Source of the DNA: Astropecten irregularis
Taxonomy: Eukaryota > Echinodermata > Asteroidea > Paxillosida > Astropectinidae
Assembly (NCBI GenBank): GCA_963971285.1
Contig: OZ020258.1
Coordinates: 8,638,614-8,702,613, forward strand
DNA length: 64,000 nucleotides
Direction: 5' to 3'
Part shown: positions 53,820 to 60,809 of the stretch, one piece after another
Layout: every line of letters begins with the position of its first letter
Position numbering within the stretch: position 1 is the first letter of the stretch
Made by a program: the position numbers and the translations under genes
The notes under the pieces: model-generated
The model's input: only the letters and a program-made list of their open reading frames with translations
What the model was told of the DNA's origin: nothing
Databases searched by the model: none

Positions 53820-56280
53820 ACTTAGACTATGAGACACTTTTTTCTGCTAGAGTTTGAAATTTCTCCCTCGATACTGAGGCAATCGTGCTGAAACTTGCAC
53901 GAAATGTAGCCCCAGATGTACTCTACAGGAAAGTATGAGCTGTGCCAAATTCCAAAGTCATGTTCATGGCCGAAAATCCAAGTATAGCACCACACGCTAT
54001 GCGACAAAACGGCAGAGCACGCGGCAAAAAAAAACTGCACTTAGACTATGAGAAACTTTTTTCTGCTAGAGTTTGAAATTTCTTCCTCAATACTGAGGCA
54101 ATCGAGCTGAAACTTGCACGAAATGTAGCCCCAGATGTACTCTACAGGAAAGTATGAGCTCTGCCAAATTCCAAAGTCATGTTCATGGCCGAAAATCCAA
54201 GTATAGCACCACACGCTATGCGACAAAACGGCAGAGCACGCGGCAAAAAAAAACTGCACTTAGACTATGAGACACTTTTTTCTGCTAGAGTTTGAAATTT
54301 CTCCCTCGATACTGAGGCAATCGTGCTGAAACTTGCACGAAATGTAGCCCCAGATGTACTCTACAGGGAAGTATGAGCTGTGCCAAATTACAAAGTCATG
54401 TTCATTGCCGAAAATCCAAGTATAGCACCACACGCTATGCCACAAAACGGCAGAGCACGCGGCAAAAAAAAACTGCAATTAGACTATGAGAAACTTTTTT
54501 CTGCTAGAGTTTGAAATTTCTCCCTCGATACTGAGGCAATCGTCCTGAAACTTGCACGAAATGTAGTCCCAGATGTACTCTACAGGGAAGTATGAGCTGT
54601 GCCAAATTCCAAAGTCATGTTCATGGCCGAAAATCCAAGTATAGCACCACACGCTATGCCACAAAACGACAGAGCACGCGGCAAAAAAAAACTGCACTAA
54701 GACTATGAGACACTTTTTTTCGGCTACAGTTTGAAATTTCTCCCTCAATACTGAGGCAATCGTGCTGAAACTTGCATGAAATGTAGCCCCAGATATACTT
54801 TACAGGAAAGTATGAGCTCTGCCAAATTCCAAAGTCATCTTCATGGCGGAAAATCCATTTATAGCACCACACGCTATGCGACAAAACGGCAGAGCACCAG
54901 GCAAAAAAAAATGCACTAAGACTATGAGACACTTTTTTCTGCTAGAGTTTGAAATTTCTCCCTCGATACTGAGGCAATCGAGCTGAAACTTGCATGAAAT
55001 GTAGCCCCAGATGTACTCTACAGGAAAGTATGAGCTGTGTCAAATTCCAAAGTCATGTTCATGGCCGAAAATCCAAGTATACCACCACACGCTATGCGAC
55101 AAAACGGCAGAGCAGTCGGCAGAAAAACTGCACTTAGACTATGAAACACTTTATTGTGGTAGAGTTTTAAATTTCTCCCTCAATACAGAGGAAATCGAGC
55201 TGAAACTTGCACGAAATGTATCCCCAGATGTACTCTACAGGAAAGTATGAGCTCTGCAAATTCCAAAGTCATGTTCATGGCCGAAAATCCAAGTATAGCA
55301 CCACACGCTATGCGACAAAACGGCAGAGCATGCGGCAAAAAAAACTGCACTTAGACTATGAGACACTTTTTTCTGCTAGAGTTTGAAATTTCTCCCTCGA
55401 TACTGAGGCAATCGTGCTGAAACTTGCACGAAATGTAGCCCCAGATGTACTCTACAGGGAAGTATGAGCTGTGCCAAATTCCAAAGTCATGTTCATGGCC
55501 GAAAATCCAAGTATAGCACCACACGCTATGCCACAAAACGACAGAGCACGCGGCAAAAAAAAACTGCACTAAGACTATGAGACACTTTTTTCTGCTACAG
55601 TTTGAACTTTCTCCCTCAATACTGAGGCAATCGTGCTGAAACTTGCATGAAATGTAGCCCCAGATATACTCTACAGGAAAGTATGAGCTCTGCTAAATTC
55701 CAAAGTCATGTTCATGGCGGAAAATCCATTTATAGCACCACACGCTATGCGACAAAACGGCAGAGCACCAGGCAAAAAAAAATGCACTAAGACTATGAGA
55801 CACTTTTTTCTGCTAGAGTTTGAAATTTCTCCCTCGATACTGAGGCAATCGAGCTGAAACTTGCATGAAATGTAGCCCCAGATGTACTCTACAGGAAAGT
55901 ATGAGCTGTGTCAAATTCCAAGGTCATGTTCATGGCCGAAAATCCAAGTATACCACCCCACGCTATGCGACAAAACGGCAGTGCAGTCGGCAGAAAAACT
56001 GCACTTGGACTATGAGACACTTTTTTCTGCTAGAGTTTGAAATTTCTCCCTCAATACAGAGGAAATCGAGCTGAAACTTGCACGAAATGTAGCCCCACAT
56101 GTACTCTACAGAAAAGTATGAGCTCTGCCAAATTCCAAAGTCATGTTCATGGCTGAAAATCTGAACTATAGCACCACACGCTATGCGACAAAACGGCAGA
56201 GCAGTCGGAAGAAAAACTGCACTTAGACCATGAAACACTTTATTGTGGTAGAGTATATCACCACAGGCTACACGCACCAC
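53820..56280 (+). repeat. Satellite domain E, diverging array edge
   Basis: Monomers become progressively irregular toward the right boundary. CTCCCTCGATACTGAGG with CAATCGTGCTGAAAC is common. Private changes accumulate, such as GGAAAATCCATTTATAGC (54.85 and 55.73 kb), GAGAAACTT and CCAGGCAAAAAAAAATGC. Near 56,230-56,290 a monomer stops after about 50 bp, with unrelated sequence ATATCACCACAGGCTACACG before the next copy. Loss of homogeneity at an array edge is the pattern expected when unequal exchange acts mainly in the interior. Confidence 0.88.
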
Positions 56281-56575
56281 ACTGCACTAACAACATGAGA
56301 CACTTTTGTAAGCTATTGTTTGAAATTTCTCCTTCAATACTGAAGCTATCGAGCCGAAACATGTACGAAAACGTAGACCTGCAGATGTTCTCTTCAAGAC
56401 TATATGGATTGTGCCAGATTCCAAAGCCATTTTCATGGCTGAAAATCCAAGTAAACATGTATAGTACGACACGCTATGTGAGAAAATAGCCGAGCTGGCG
56501 TCATAAAGAATGCACTAGGAGCAGACATTTTTTTTACACTAGAGTTTAAAATTTTGTCTTTAATTTTTATTCTCT
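56281..56575 (+). repeat. Outermost, highly diverged satellite monomer plus partial unit
   Basis: The monomer landmarks persist in order but with many substitutions and small insertions: TTTGAAATTTCTCCTTCAAT, CTATCGAGCCGAAACATGTA, TGTGCCAGATTCCAAAGCC, GGCTGAAAATCCAAG and ACACGCTATGTGAGAAAA. A further partial start (GACATTTTTTTTACACTAGAG, TTTAAAATTTTGTC) follows at about 56,520-56,560, after which homology is lost. This is probably the oldest surviving copy in view and fixes the array boundary. Confidence 0.85.
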
Positions 56576-56730
56576 GTAACAGTTTCAGAAGTAAGCATTA
56601 CACGTAGTCGACGAGTTATCCGCAAATAAACATGCTATCGAGCTGCAGGTTACACCCAAATGTAGCTGATGAAGATGCTCCAAATCGAGTGACGTAAAAG
56701 CAACTCAACTGTTCTTCCCATTGTTGTGCT
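56576..56730. other. Unique spacer after the satellite edge
   Basis: AT-rich sequence without a supported gene, repeat or RNA. It separates the last satellite fragment from the duplicated unit that starts at 56,731. Confidence 0.5.
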
Positions 56731-56882
56731 ATGACGGTTGTAGTCTGGCCGGCTCCTGCACAAAACTCGTCCAATACATTTAAACATTACAACGTACTTT
56801 ACATTTACTGTTTGCACTTTCTGATTCATTATTTCCAGTGTGCAAACAATAATGTAGAAGATTAATTGTGGATGTCACTTAC

Positions 56883-57008
56883 TCATTTGTACCTCAAGGA
56901 GTTCCTTCAATTTGTCAGCACAAGTCAGAATGAGCCAGGGAAGGGAATTGCAAGTAATTCAACCTCATCTGGAGTCAGATACAGTGGTGAAAGGATGGTC
57001 TGCAGAAT
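56883..57008 (-). pseudogene. Decayed exon, possible Dbl-homology (RhoGEF) fragment, copy A
   Basis: On the minus strand a 126-bp segment lies between a plausible acceptor (TTTGTGGGGACAG) and a strong donor (GTAAGT at 56,882-56,877). It translates as ILQTILSPLYLTPDEVELL in one frame. After a one-base shift near that point it continues CNSLPWLILTCADKL followed by KELLEVQM. The joined pattern (PL, then LTPDEV, then an aromatic/Asn, LI.C...KL..LL.V) resembles the first helices of DH domains such as that of intersectin. The resemblance is from memory. The shift and the lack of neighbouring exons argue for a pseudo-exon. Alternative: chance coding-like sequence inside a repeat. Confidence 0.35.
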
Positions 57009-57103
57009 CTGTCCCCACAAAAAATACACAAATACAACATAATAAATGAAATTATAAAAATAATCATCTATTCAAATTCGGTATGACTTCATTGCAAAAT
57101 GAT

Positions 57104-57546
57104 GACCCAAGCCGACTCAGACCCAAGCCAACTCAGACCCAAGCCAACTCAGACCCAAGCCAACTCAGACCCAAGCCGACTCAGACCCAAGCCGACTAAG
57201 ACCCAAGCCGACTCAGACCCAAGCCAACTCAGACAAAAGCCTACTCAGACACAAGCCGACTCAGACCCAAGCCGACTCAGACCCAAGCCGACTCAGACCC
57301 AAGCCAACTCAGACAAAAGCCTACTCAGACACAAGCCGACTCAGACCCAAGCCGACTCAGACCCAAGCCGACTCAGACCCAAGCCGACTCAGACACAAGC
57401 TGACTCAGACCCAAGCCAACTCAGATCCAAGCCAACTCAGACCCAAGACAACTCAGACCCAAGCATACTGACAGACCCAAGCCAACTCAGACCCAAGCCA
57501 ACTCAGACCAAAGCCAACTCAGACCAAAGCCAATTCAGACCCAACA
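57104..57546. repeat. 16-bp minisatellite in copy A
   Basis: Units of ACCCAAGCCGACTCAG repeat about 27-28 times. Variants are ACCCAAGCCAACTCAG, ACAAAAGCCTACTCAG and ACACAAGCCGACTCAG, with one interrupted unit (AAGCATACTGACAGACCC). A block of several variant units is itself repeated (57,232-57,300 versus 57,312-57,380), a small HOR. The unit length is not a multiple of 3 and has no forward stop codon, so all three forward frames stay open and give the same 16-residue peptide repeat. That explains the 168-residue open frame here, which I do not call a gene. Confidence 0.95.
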
Positions 57547-57660
57547 ACAGCCATCTGAGAAAATTTCAGTCCCATAATGGTGCCCAATTTTTGAGAAAAC
57601 AATGAAAAAACACCCACAGTATTTTAAAAATCTTTTCACTTTTAATTTTGATCTTTAAAA
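57547..57660. repeat. Dispersed module 2, first copy
   Basis: CAGCCATCTGAGAAAATTTC, AGTCCCATAATGGTGCCCA, then GAGAAAACAATGAAAAAAC, CACAGTATTTT and TTTTAATTTTGATCTT. A related series occurs at 59,566-59,698. The module is present in duplicated unit A but absent from unit B. Confidence 0.75.
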
Positions 57661-57876
57661 GGGAAAGAATTTCACTGACGGCCATCACTTGTGTTGTGTT
57701 GTTAATTCTATTCATGACGGTTGTAGTCTGGCCGACTCCTGTCCAAAACTTGTGGCATCTATCTGGTGAAATACATTTTCACATTACAACGAACTTATTT
57801 ACTGTTTGCACTTTCTGATTCATTATTTCCAGTGTGCAAACAATAATGTAGAATATTAATTGTAGATGTCACTTAC

Positions 57877-58005
57877 TCATTTGTACCGCAAAGAGTTCCT
57901 TCAATTTGTTAGCACAAGTCAGAATGAGCCAGGGAAGGGAATTGCAAGTAATTAAACCTCGTCTGGAATCAGATACAGTGGTGAAAGGATCATGGTCCGT
58001 AGAAT
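57877..58005 (-). pseudogene. Decayed exon, possible Dbl-homology fragment, copy B
   Basis: Duplicate of the segment at 56,883-57,008, with the same acceptor and GTAAGT donor flanks. It has a 3-bp in-frame insertion (an extra Met codon after the LRT equivalent of LQT) and a TAA stop directly after the DEV motif. The frameshift of copy A is also present, so the damage predates the duplication. The insertion being a codon multiple is weak evidence of a coding past. Confidence 0.35.
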
Positions 58006-58104
58006 CTGTCCCCACAAAGAAATACACAAATACAACATAATTAATGAAATTATAAAAAAAAAATCATCTATTCAAATTCGGTATGACTTCATCGCAATTT
58101 GATG

Positions 58105-58414
58105 ACCCAAGCGGACTCAGACCCAAGCCGACTCAGACCCAAGCGGACTCAGACCCAAGCGGACTCAGACCCAAGCCGACTCAGACCCAAGCCGACTAAG
58201 ACCCAAGCCGACTCAGACCCAAGCCGACTCAGACAAAAGCCTACTCAGACACAAGCCGACTCAGACCCAAGCCGACTCAGACCCAAGCCGACTCAGACCC
58301 AAGCCGACTCAGACCCAAGCCGACTCAGACCCAAGCCGACTCAGACCCAAGCCAAATCAAACCCAAGCCGACTCAGACCCAAGCCGACTCAGACCCAAGC
58401 CGACTCAGACCCAA
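58105..58414. repeat. 16-bp minisatellite in copy B
   Basis: The same 16-bp unit as in copy A, about 19 copies, with AAGCGGACTCAG variants at the left end and the same ACAAAAGCCTACTCAG, ACACAAGCCGACTCAG pair in the middle. The shared variant order shows the array existed before the 1-kb duplication and then changed length in each copy. A 107-residue open frame across it is a consequence of the repeat. Confidence 0.95.
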
Positions 58415-58691
58415 AATGTTAATGGTATACGGTAACAGTACATGTATGGGAAAGAATTTCACTGACGGCCATCACTTGTGCACAAACCAATGGGACCGAC
58501 AGCTAGAGGGCGTTATGTGAAAAATGGCTATCGCTGCATTCGAAGTGTATTATTGTAGGACAAAAAACACTGAAAATCTCACTTTTCAGATATGCTACCC
58601 CAGTATACACACCTGAGATTGAAGTTTCTCATGACCTGCATCCAATAAGCTAGCTCTTGGAGTAAATAATCCTGTTTCCGTAATCATGGTA

Positions 58692-58716
58692 ATGGCCGTC
58701 AGTGGAATTCTTTCCA
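58692..58716. repeat. Extra inverted copy of the GGAAAGAATTTCACTGACGG motif
   Basis: ATGGCCGTCAGTGGAATTCT followed by TTCC is the reverse complement, with one mismatch, of the motif at 57,661-57,693 and 58,448-58,480. Four versions of this motif lie within 1.4 kb, the fourth at about 59,043-59,065, suggesting it is an element end. Confidence 0.75.
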
Positions 58717-58719
58717 CAG

Positions 58720-58806
58720 TATGTTTCTACCATCACCATCTTTATACCCAGGTGTAAGTTATAGGTAAATTTTTGAAGATTTCTGTTTTGGTATGCTACC
58801 ACAAGT
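58720..58806. repeat. Dispersed module 1, first copy
   Basis: ATGTTTCTACCATCACCATC, TTTATACCC, AAGTTATAGGTAAA, GATTTCTGTTTTGGTATGCT and ACC follow in order. The same series recurs at 59,764-59,846 with about 15% change by eye. The direct copies are about 1.04 kb apart and in the same orientation. Confidence 0.78.
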
Positions 58807-59065
58807 ACCAGTAACAAAGTTACTTATACATGTGTGTACATGTAGGCCATCAACCTTAAGAAAAAAGGGTTATCCTTACTGAAGTTATGATAAACTTCAA
58901 TCTCAGCTGTGTAACACTGGGATAGCTTCTAAAAAGTGAGTTTTACATGGATTTTCAGACCTGCAATGATACACTTTGAATGCAGCAGGGGCAATTTATC
59001 TCAAAACGCCCTCTGCTGGTTCCATAGAGTTGTACACAAATGATGGTCGTCAGTGCAATTCTTGT

Positions 59066-59565
59066 ACAAGTTGAAGTGCCATTTAAAATTTGCTGCAAAA
59101 AAGCCACAAAAATACCTCGTTTTTGAGCTAAAGGTGTATTTGAGATAATCTCTAGTAAACCTCAGACCAAGACTCACCTGGGAAATGCATCTTCTGCTTA
59201 GGACTCGGGCAGGAAAGCAGACAAAAATCTCCTCAAATCGTTCAATGCAGCAACCGGCTGATGTAGGCTACACATGGTCTCTCATGAATGCGTGTGTGTT
59301 TACAACAATAGCGCCCTCATGCGTCGGATGTTCGCTATCAGTTTAGGTCGTTTTTACTTGAGAATATAATATTATACATAGTATAGGATCAGCAGTGCCA
59401 ATTACTAATATACTGCCAATTCAACTTATAAAACAAATAAATCACACAAAAATAAACAAACGATAGGATCAACAATTATACGAATACTTAAAGGTAATAT
59501 CAGACTTAGGTTTTTGTCAAAGAAATGCAGATTTATGGGCAAAAATATCAAAAAAGATGCAAAAA
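59066..59565. other. Non-coding stretch
   Basis: No supported coding sequence or RNA gene. It contains AT-rich sequence and no further copy of the neighbouring modules that I could recognise. Confidence 0.4.
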
Positions 59566-59698
59566 CAGTCATCTGTGAAAGTTTCAGTCACATACGGTGC
59601 CCACTTTTGAAAAAAAACATTGAGAAACGGCCACAGTATTTTTTTTTTTCATTTTTGTACCGCTTTTAATTTTTTCCATTTTTAATCTTCAAAAGATC
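59566..59698. repeat. Dispersed module 2, second copy
   Basis: CAGTCATCTGTGAAAGTTTC, AGTCACATACGGTGCCCACT, AACATTGAGAAACGGCCACA and GTATTT, followed by a T-rich tract and TTTTTAATCTTCAAAAG, match 57,547-57,660. The T run at 59,639-59,650 is expanded relative to the first copy. Confidence 0.75.
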
Positions 59699-59763
59699 AA
59701 AAATCATTTTAGTCACTGGATGAATACAAGTTCAGGCAGAAAAATTATAAGTTTTTATAACAC

Positions 59764-59846
59764 TACGTTTCTACCAACACCATCTTTATACCCTGCAAGT
59801 TATAAGTAAACCTTGCAGATTTCTGTTTCGGTATATGCTACCGAAG
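59764..59846. repeat. Dispersed module 1, second copy
   Basis: CGTTTCTACCAACACCATCT, TTATACCC, AAGTTATAAGTAAA and GATTTCTGTTTCGGTATATG match the 58,720-58,806 module. This copy stands outside the large inverted repeat, so the module is mobile or was part of a larger duplicated unit. Confidence 0.78.
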
Positions 59847-60312
59847 TATGATACTACCTTTGCATCAATAATTAAAAAAATACATAGATGGGGAAGAAGA
59901 AAATTGATAAAATTTGGCCTAAACAATTAAAATGAACTCTCCAATGAAACCATGCAAGCTATTACAAGCTGGGGTCTTCATATCAAATTAATTGTCTTTG
60001 GAAACTTTCATAGAGTCAACAGTGATGTTGAATGAAACTTTCAATCTACAAAATGATTCCTATTATATTAAAATGTGTGGGTGTGTGCATGGGGGGTTGG
60101 GCGTGAGGTCTCTCGCTTGGATCAATTATTGATGAAGTCATAATGATGTAATCTTCGATTTGGATTGACATCACATTTCATTAGCAACAGACACTGAGAT
60201 TTAGGTTTTTAAATAAAAATTGCCCCACGATTCCATTATTTATCGTAGTATTGGAGACCAACAGACATTAAACCCAGTTTTATGTTAAATGGAAGGTGTT
60301 TAGGTTGTGACT
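59847..60312. other. AT-rich non-coding stretch
   Basis: No supported gene. A short G/T-rich patch (GTGTGGGTGTGTGCATGGGG, about 60,077-60,096) is the only compositional feature. If the exon at 60,810 is real, this sequence is probably intronic. Confidence 0.45.
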
Positions 60313-60745
60313 TAGTAGTTCCCCCAGTATGAAGTAGTGCCCCCAGGTAGTTCCCCCAGTAGTTCCCCCAGTATGAAGTAGTGCCCCCGGTAGTTCCCCC
60401 AGTATGAAGTAGTGCCCCCGGTAGTTCCCCCAGTATGGAGTAGTTCCCCCAGGTAGTTCCCCAAGTAGTGCCCCCAGTATGGAGTAGTGCCCCCAGGTAG
60501 TGCCCCCAGGTAGTTCCCCAAGTATGAAGTAGTGCCCCCTGGTAGTTCCCCCAGTATGGAGTAGTGCCCCCAGGTAGTTCCCCAGGTAGTTCCCCAGGTA
60601 GTTCCCCCAGTAGTTCCCCCAGTACATGTATGAAGTAGTGCCCCCCCCCCCCCGGTAGTTCCCCCAGTGTGGTAGTTCCCCCAGTATGGGAGTAGTTCCC
60701 CCAGTATGGAGTATTTCAACCAGTATGGAGTAGTACCCCCAGTAT
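60313..60745. repeat. C-rich minisatellite (TAGTTCCCCCAGTATGAAG / TAGTGCCCCCAGG units)
   Basis: Two short units alternate: AGTATGAAGTAGTGCCCCC (or GTATGGAG) and GGTAGTTCCCCC, making composite units of about 30 bp with half-unit duplications and a run of 13 C at 60,641-60,653. The minus strand has many GGGGG runs separated by 7-17 nt, so G-quadruplex formation is possible. Two minus-strand open frames of 115 and 135 codons (rich in Trp-Gly-Asn-Tyr) come from the repeat and are not called as genes. It ends about 65 bp before the splice acceptor at 60,808. Confidence 0.93.
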
Positions 60746-60769
60746 GTTTGTCATTGTAATATGGCAGGC

Positions 60770-60809
60770 CTAATTCTGATCGGCTGTTCTCTTGTTTTCT
60801 GTCTCCTAG
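60770..60809 (+). promoter_or_regulatory. Branch-point-like sequence, polypyrimidine tract and 3' splice site
   Basis: CTAATTCTGAT (60,770-60,780) offers branch-point-like CTAAT and CTGAT motifs. A pyrimidine-rich tract, CTGTTCTCTTGTTTTCTGTC, follows, then TCCTAG. The AG is at 60,808-60,809. Distance from branch motif to AG is about 30 nt, typical of animal introns. This is the main evidence that the following segment is an internal or terminal exon. Confidence 0.75.

Larger units (their letters stand above)
42700..53820 (+). repeat. Satellite domain D (CTTCCACAAAATG / TGTGGCCCC monomers)
   Basis: Monomers with AAACTTCCACAAAATGTAGCC dominate. Two further diagnostic types are frequent: GAAACATGCACGAAATGTGG, first near 45.63 kb and paired with CATGGTCGAAAATCC, and CTTCCACAACATGTAGCC. 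HORs of 869, 1,742 and 1,084 bp fall in this domain. The variant GAAAAAAACAAGTATAGC occurs only here. Confidence 0.82.
1..56280 (+). repeat. Satellite DNA array, 216-220 bp monomer, head to tail
   Basis: The same unit recurs about every 217-220 bp from base 1 to about 56.28 kb, always in one orientation, giving roughly 255-260 copies; the array starts beyond the left edge. Fixed landmarks in order are GAGTTTGAAATTTCTCCCTC, GGCAATCGAGCTGAAACTT, CGAAATGTAGCCCCAGATGT, CCAAATTCCAAAGTCATGTT, AAAATCCAAGTATAGCACCA, then a purine-rich linker with a variable A run. Most copies differ by a few percent, at recurring diagnostic sites. No transposase, reverse transcriptase or long frame is present. I see no obvious CENP-B box in the monomer. 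Function is unknown; centromeric, pericentromeric or other heterochromatic location is possible but not shown by sequence alone. Confidence 0.98.
56731..57713. repeat. Tandem duplicated flank unit, copy A (about 0.98 kb)
   Basis: Begins ATGACGGTTGTAGTCTGGCC and runs through TTACTGTTTGCACTTTCTG, TTCCAGTGTGCAAACAATAA, TGAGCCAGGGAAGGGAATTG, a 16-bp minisatellite, and GGGAAAGAATTTCACTGACG (from 57,661). The same landmarks appear in the same order from 57,714. The unit carries the decayed exon described separately. It is adjacent to the satellite edge but unrelated to it in sequence. Confidence 0.88.
57714..58480. repeat. Tandem duplicated flank unit, copy B
   Basis: Matches copy A from ATGACGGTTGTAGTCTGGCC onward. 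It is shorter because the minisatellite has fewer units (about 19 versus 27-28). It also lacks the CCATCTGAGAAAATTTCAGT module that follows the minisatellite in copy A, having AATGTTAATGGTATACGG instead. It rejoins copy A at GGGAAAGAATTTCACTGACG (58,448). Point differences are frequent, so the duplication is not recent. Confidence 0.88.
58449..59065. repeat. Large imperfect inverted repeat (arms about 187 and 182 bp)
   Basis: The left arm 58,449-58,635 matches the reverse complement of 58,884-59,065. Paired landmarks are AAGAATTTCACTGACGGCC with GGTCGTCAGTGCAATTCTT, CAGCTAGAGGGCGTT with AACGCCCTCTGCTGG, CGCTGCATTCGAAGTGTATT with AATGATACACTTTGAATGCA, and GAGATTGAAGTTTCTCATGA with TTATGATAAACTTCAATCTC. 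The 248-bp centre holds one more inverted copy of the end motif at 58,692-58,716. It resembles a foldback or MITE-type element, but clear target duplications are not visible. Confidence 0.8.

Noticed and set aside
80-55569. Hundreds of 60-80 codon frames in the satellite, and longer fusions such as 33,220-33,651 (minus) and 33,970-34,227 (minus)
   Set aside because: They repeat with the monomer, occur on both strands at once, and vary by amino-acid-changing substitutions. The long ones arise from linker-length changes or deletions that join neighbouring units. No evidence of selection or expression in the sequence.
1-56280. CRISPR-like repetition
   Set aside because: Units are contiguous 217-220 bp satellite monomers with no short repeat/unique spacer alternation and no cas genes. 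The window is eukaryotic.
1-56280. tRNA-derived origin of the monomer (B-box-like GGCCGAAAATCC)
   Set aside because: The match to the tRNA B box is poor at the key TTC positions and no convincing A box or cloverleaf lies at the right distance.
57099-57605. 168-codon repetitive protein (Pro/Lys/Thr/Gln/Asp/Ser-rich)
   Set aside because: It is the translation of a 16-bp minisatellite that is open in all three forward frames. Starts and stops lie at the array borders by chance.
58099-58422. 107-codon repetitive protein
   Set aside because: Same reason, second minisatellite copy.
60280-60719. Two minus-strand Trp/Gly/Asn/Tyr-rich frames (115 and 135 codons)
   Set aside because: They lie in different frames of the same C-rich minisatellite and have no non-repeat domain.
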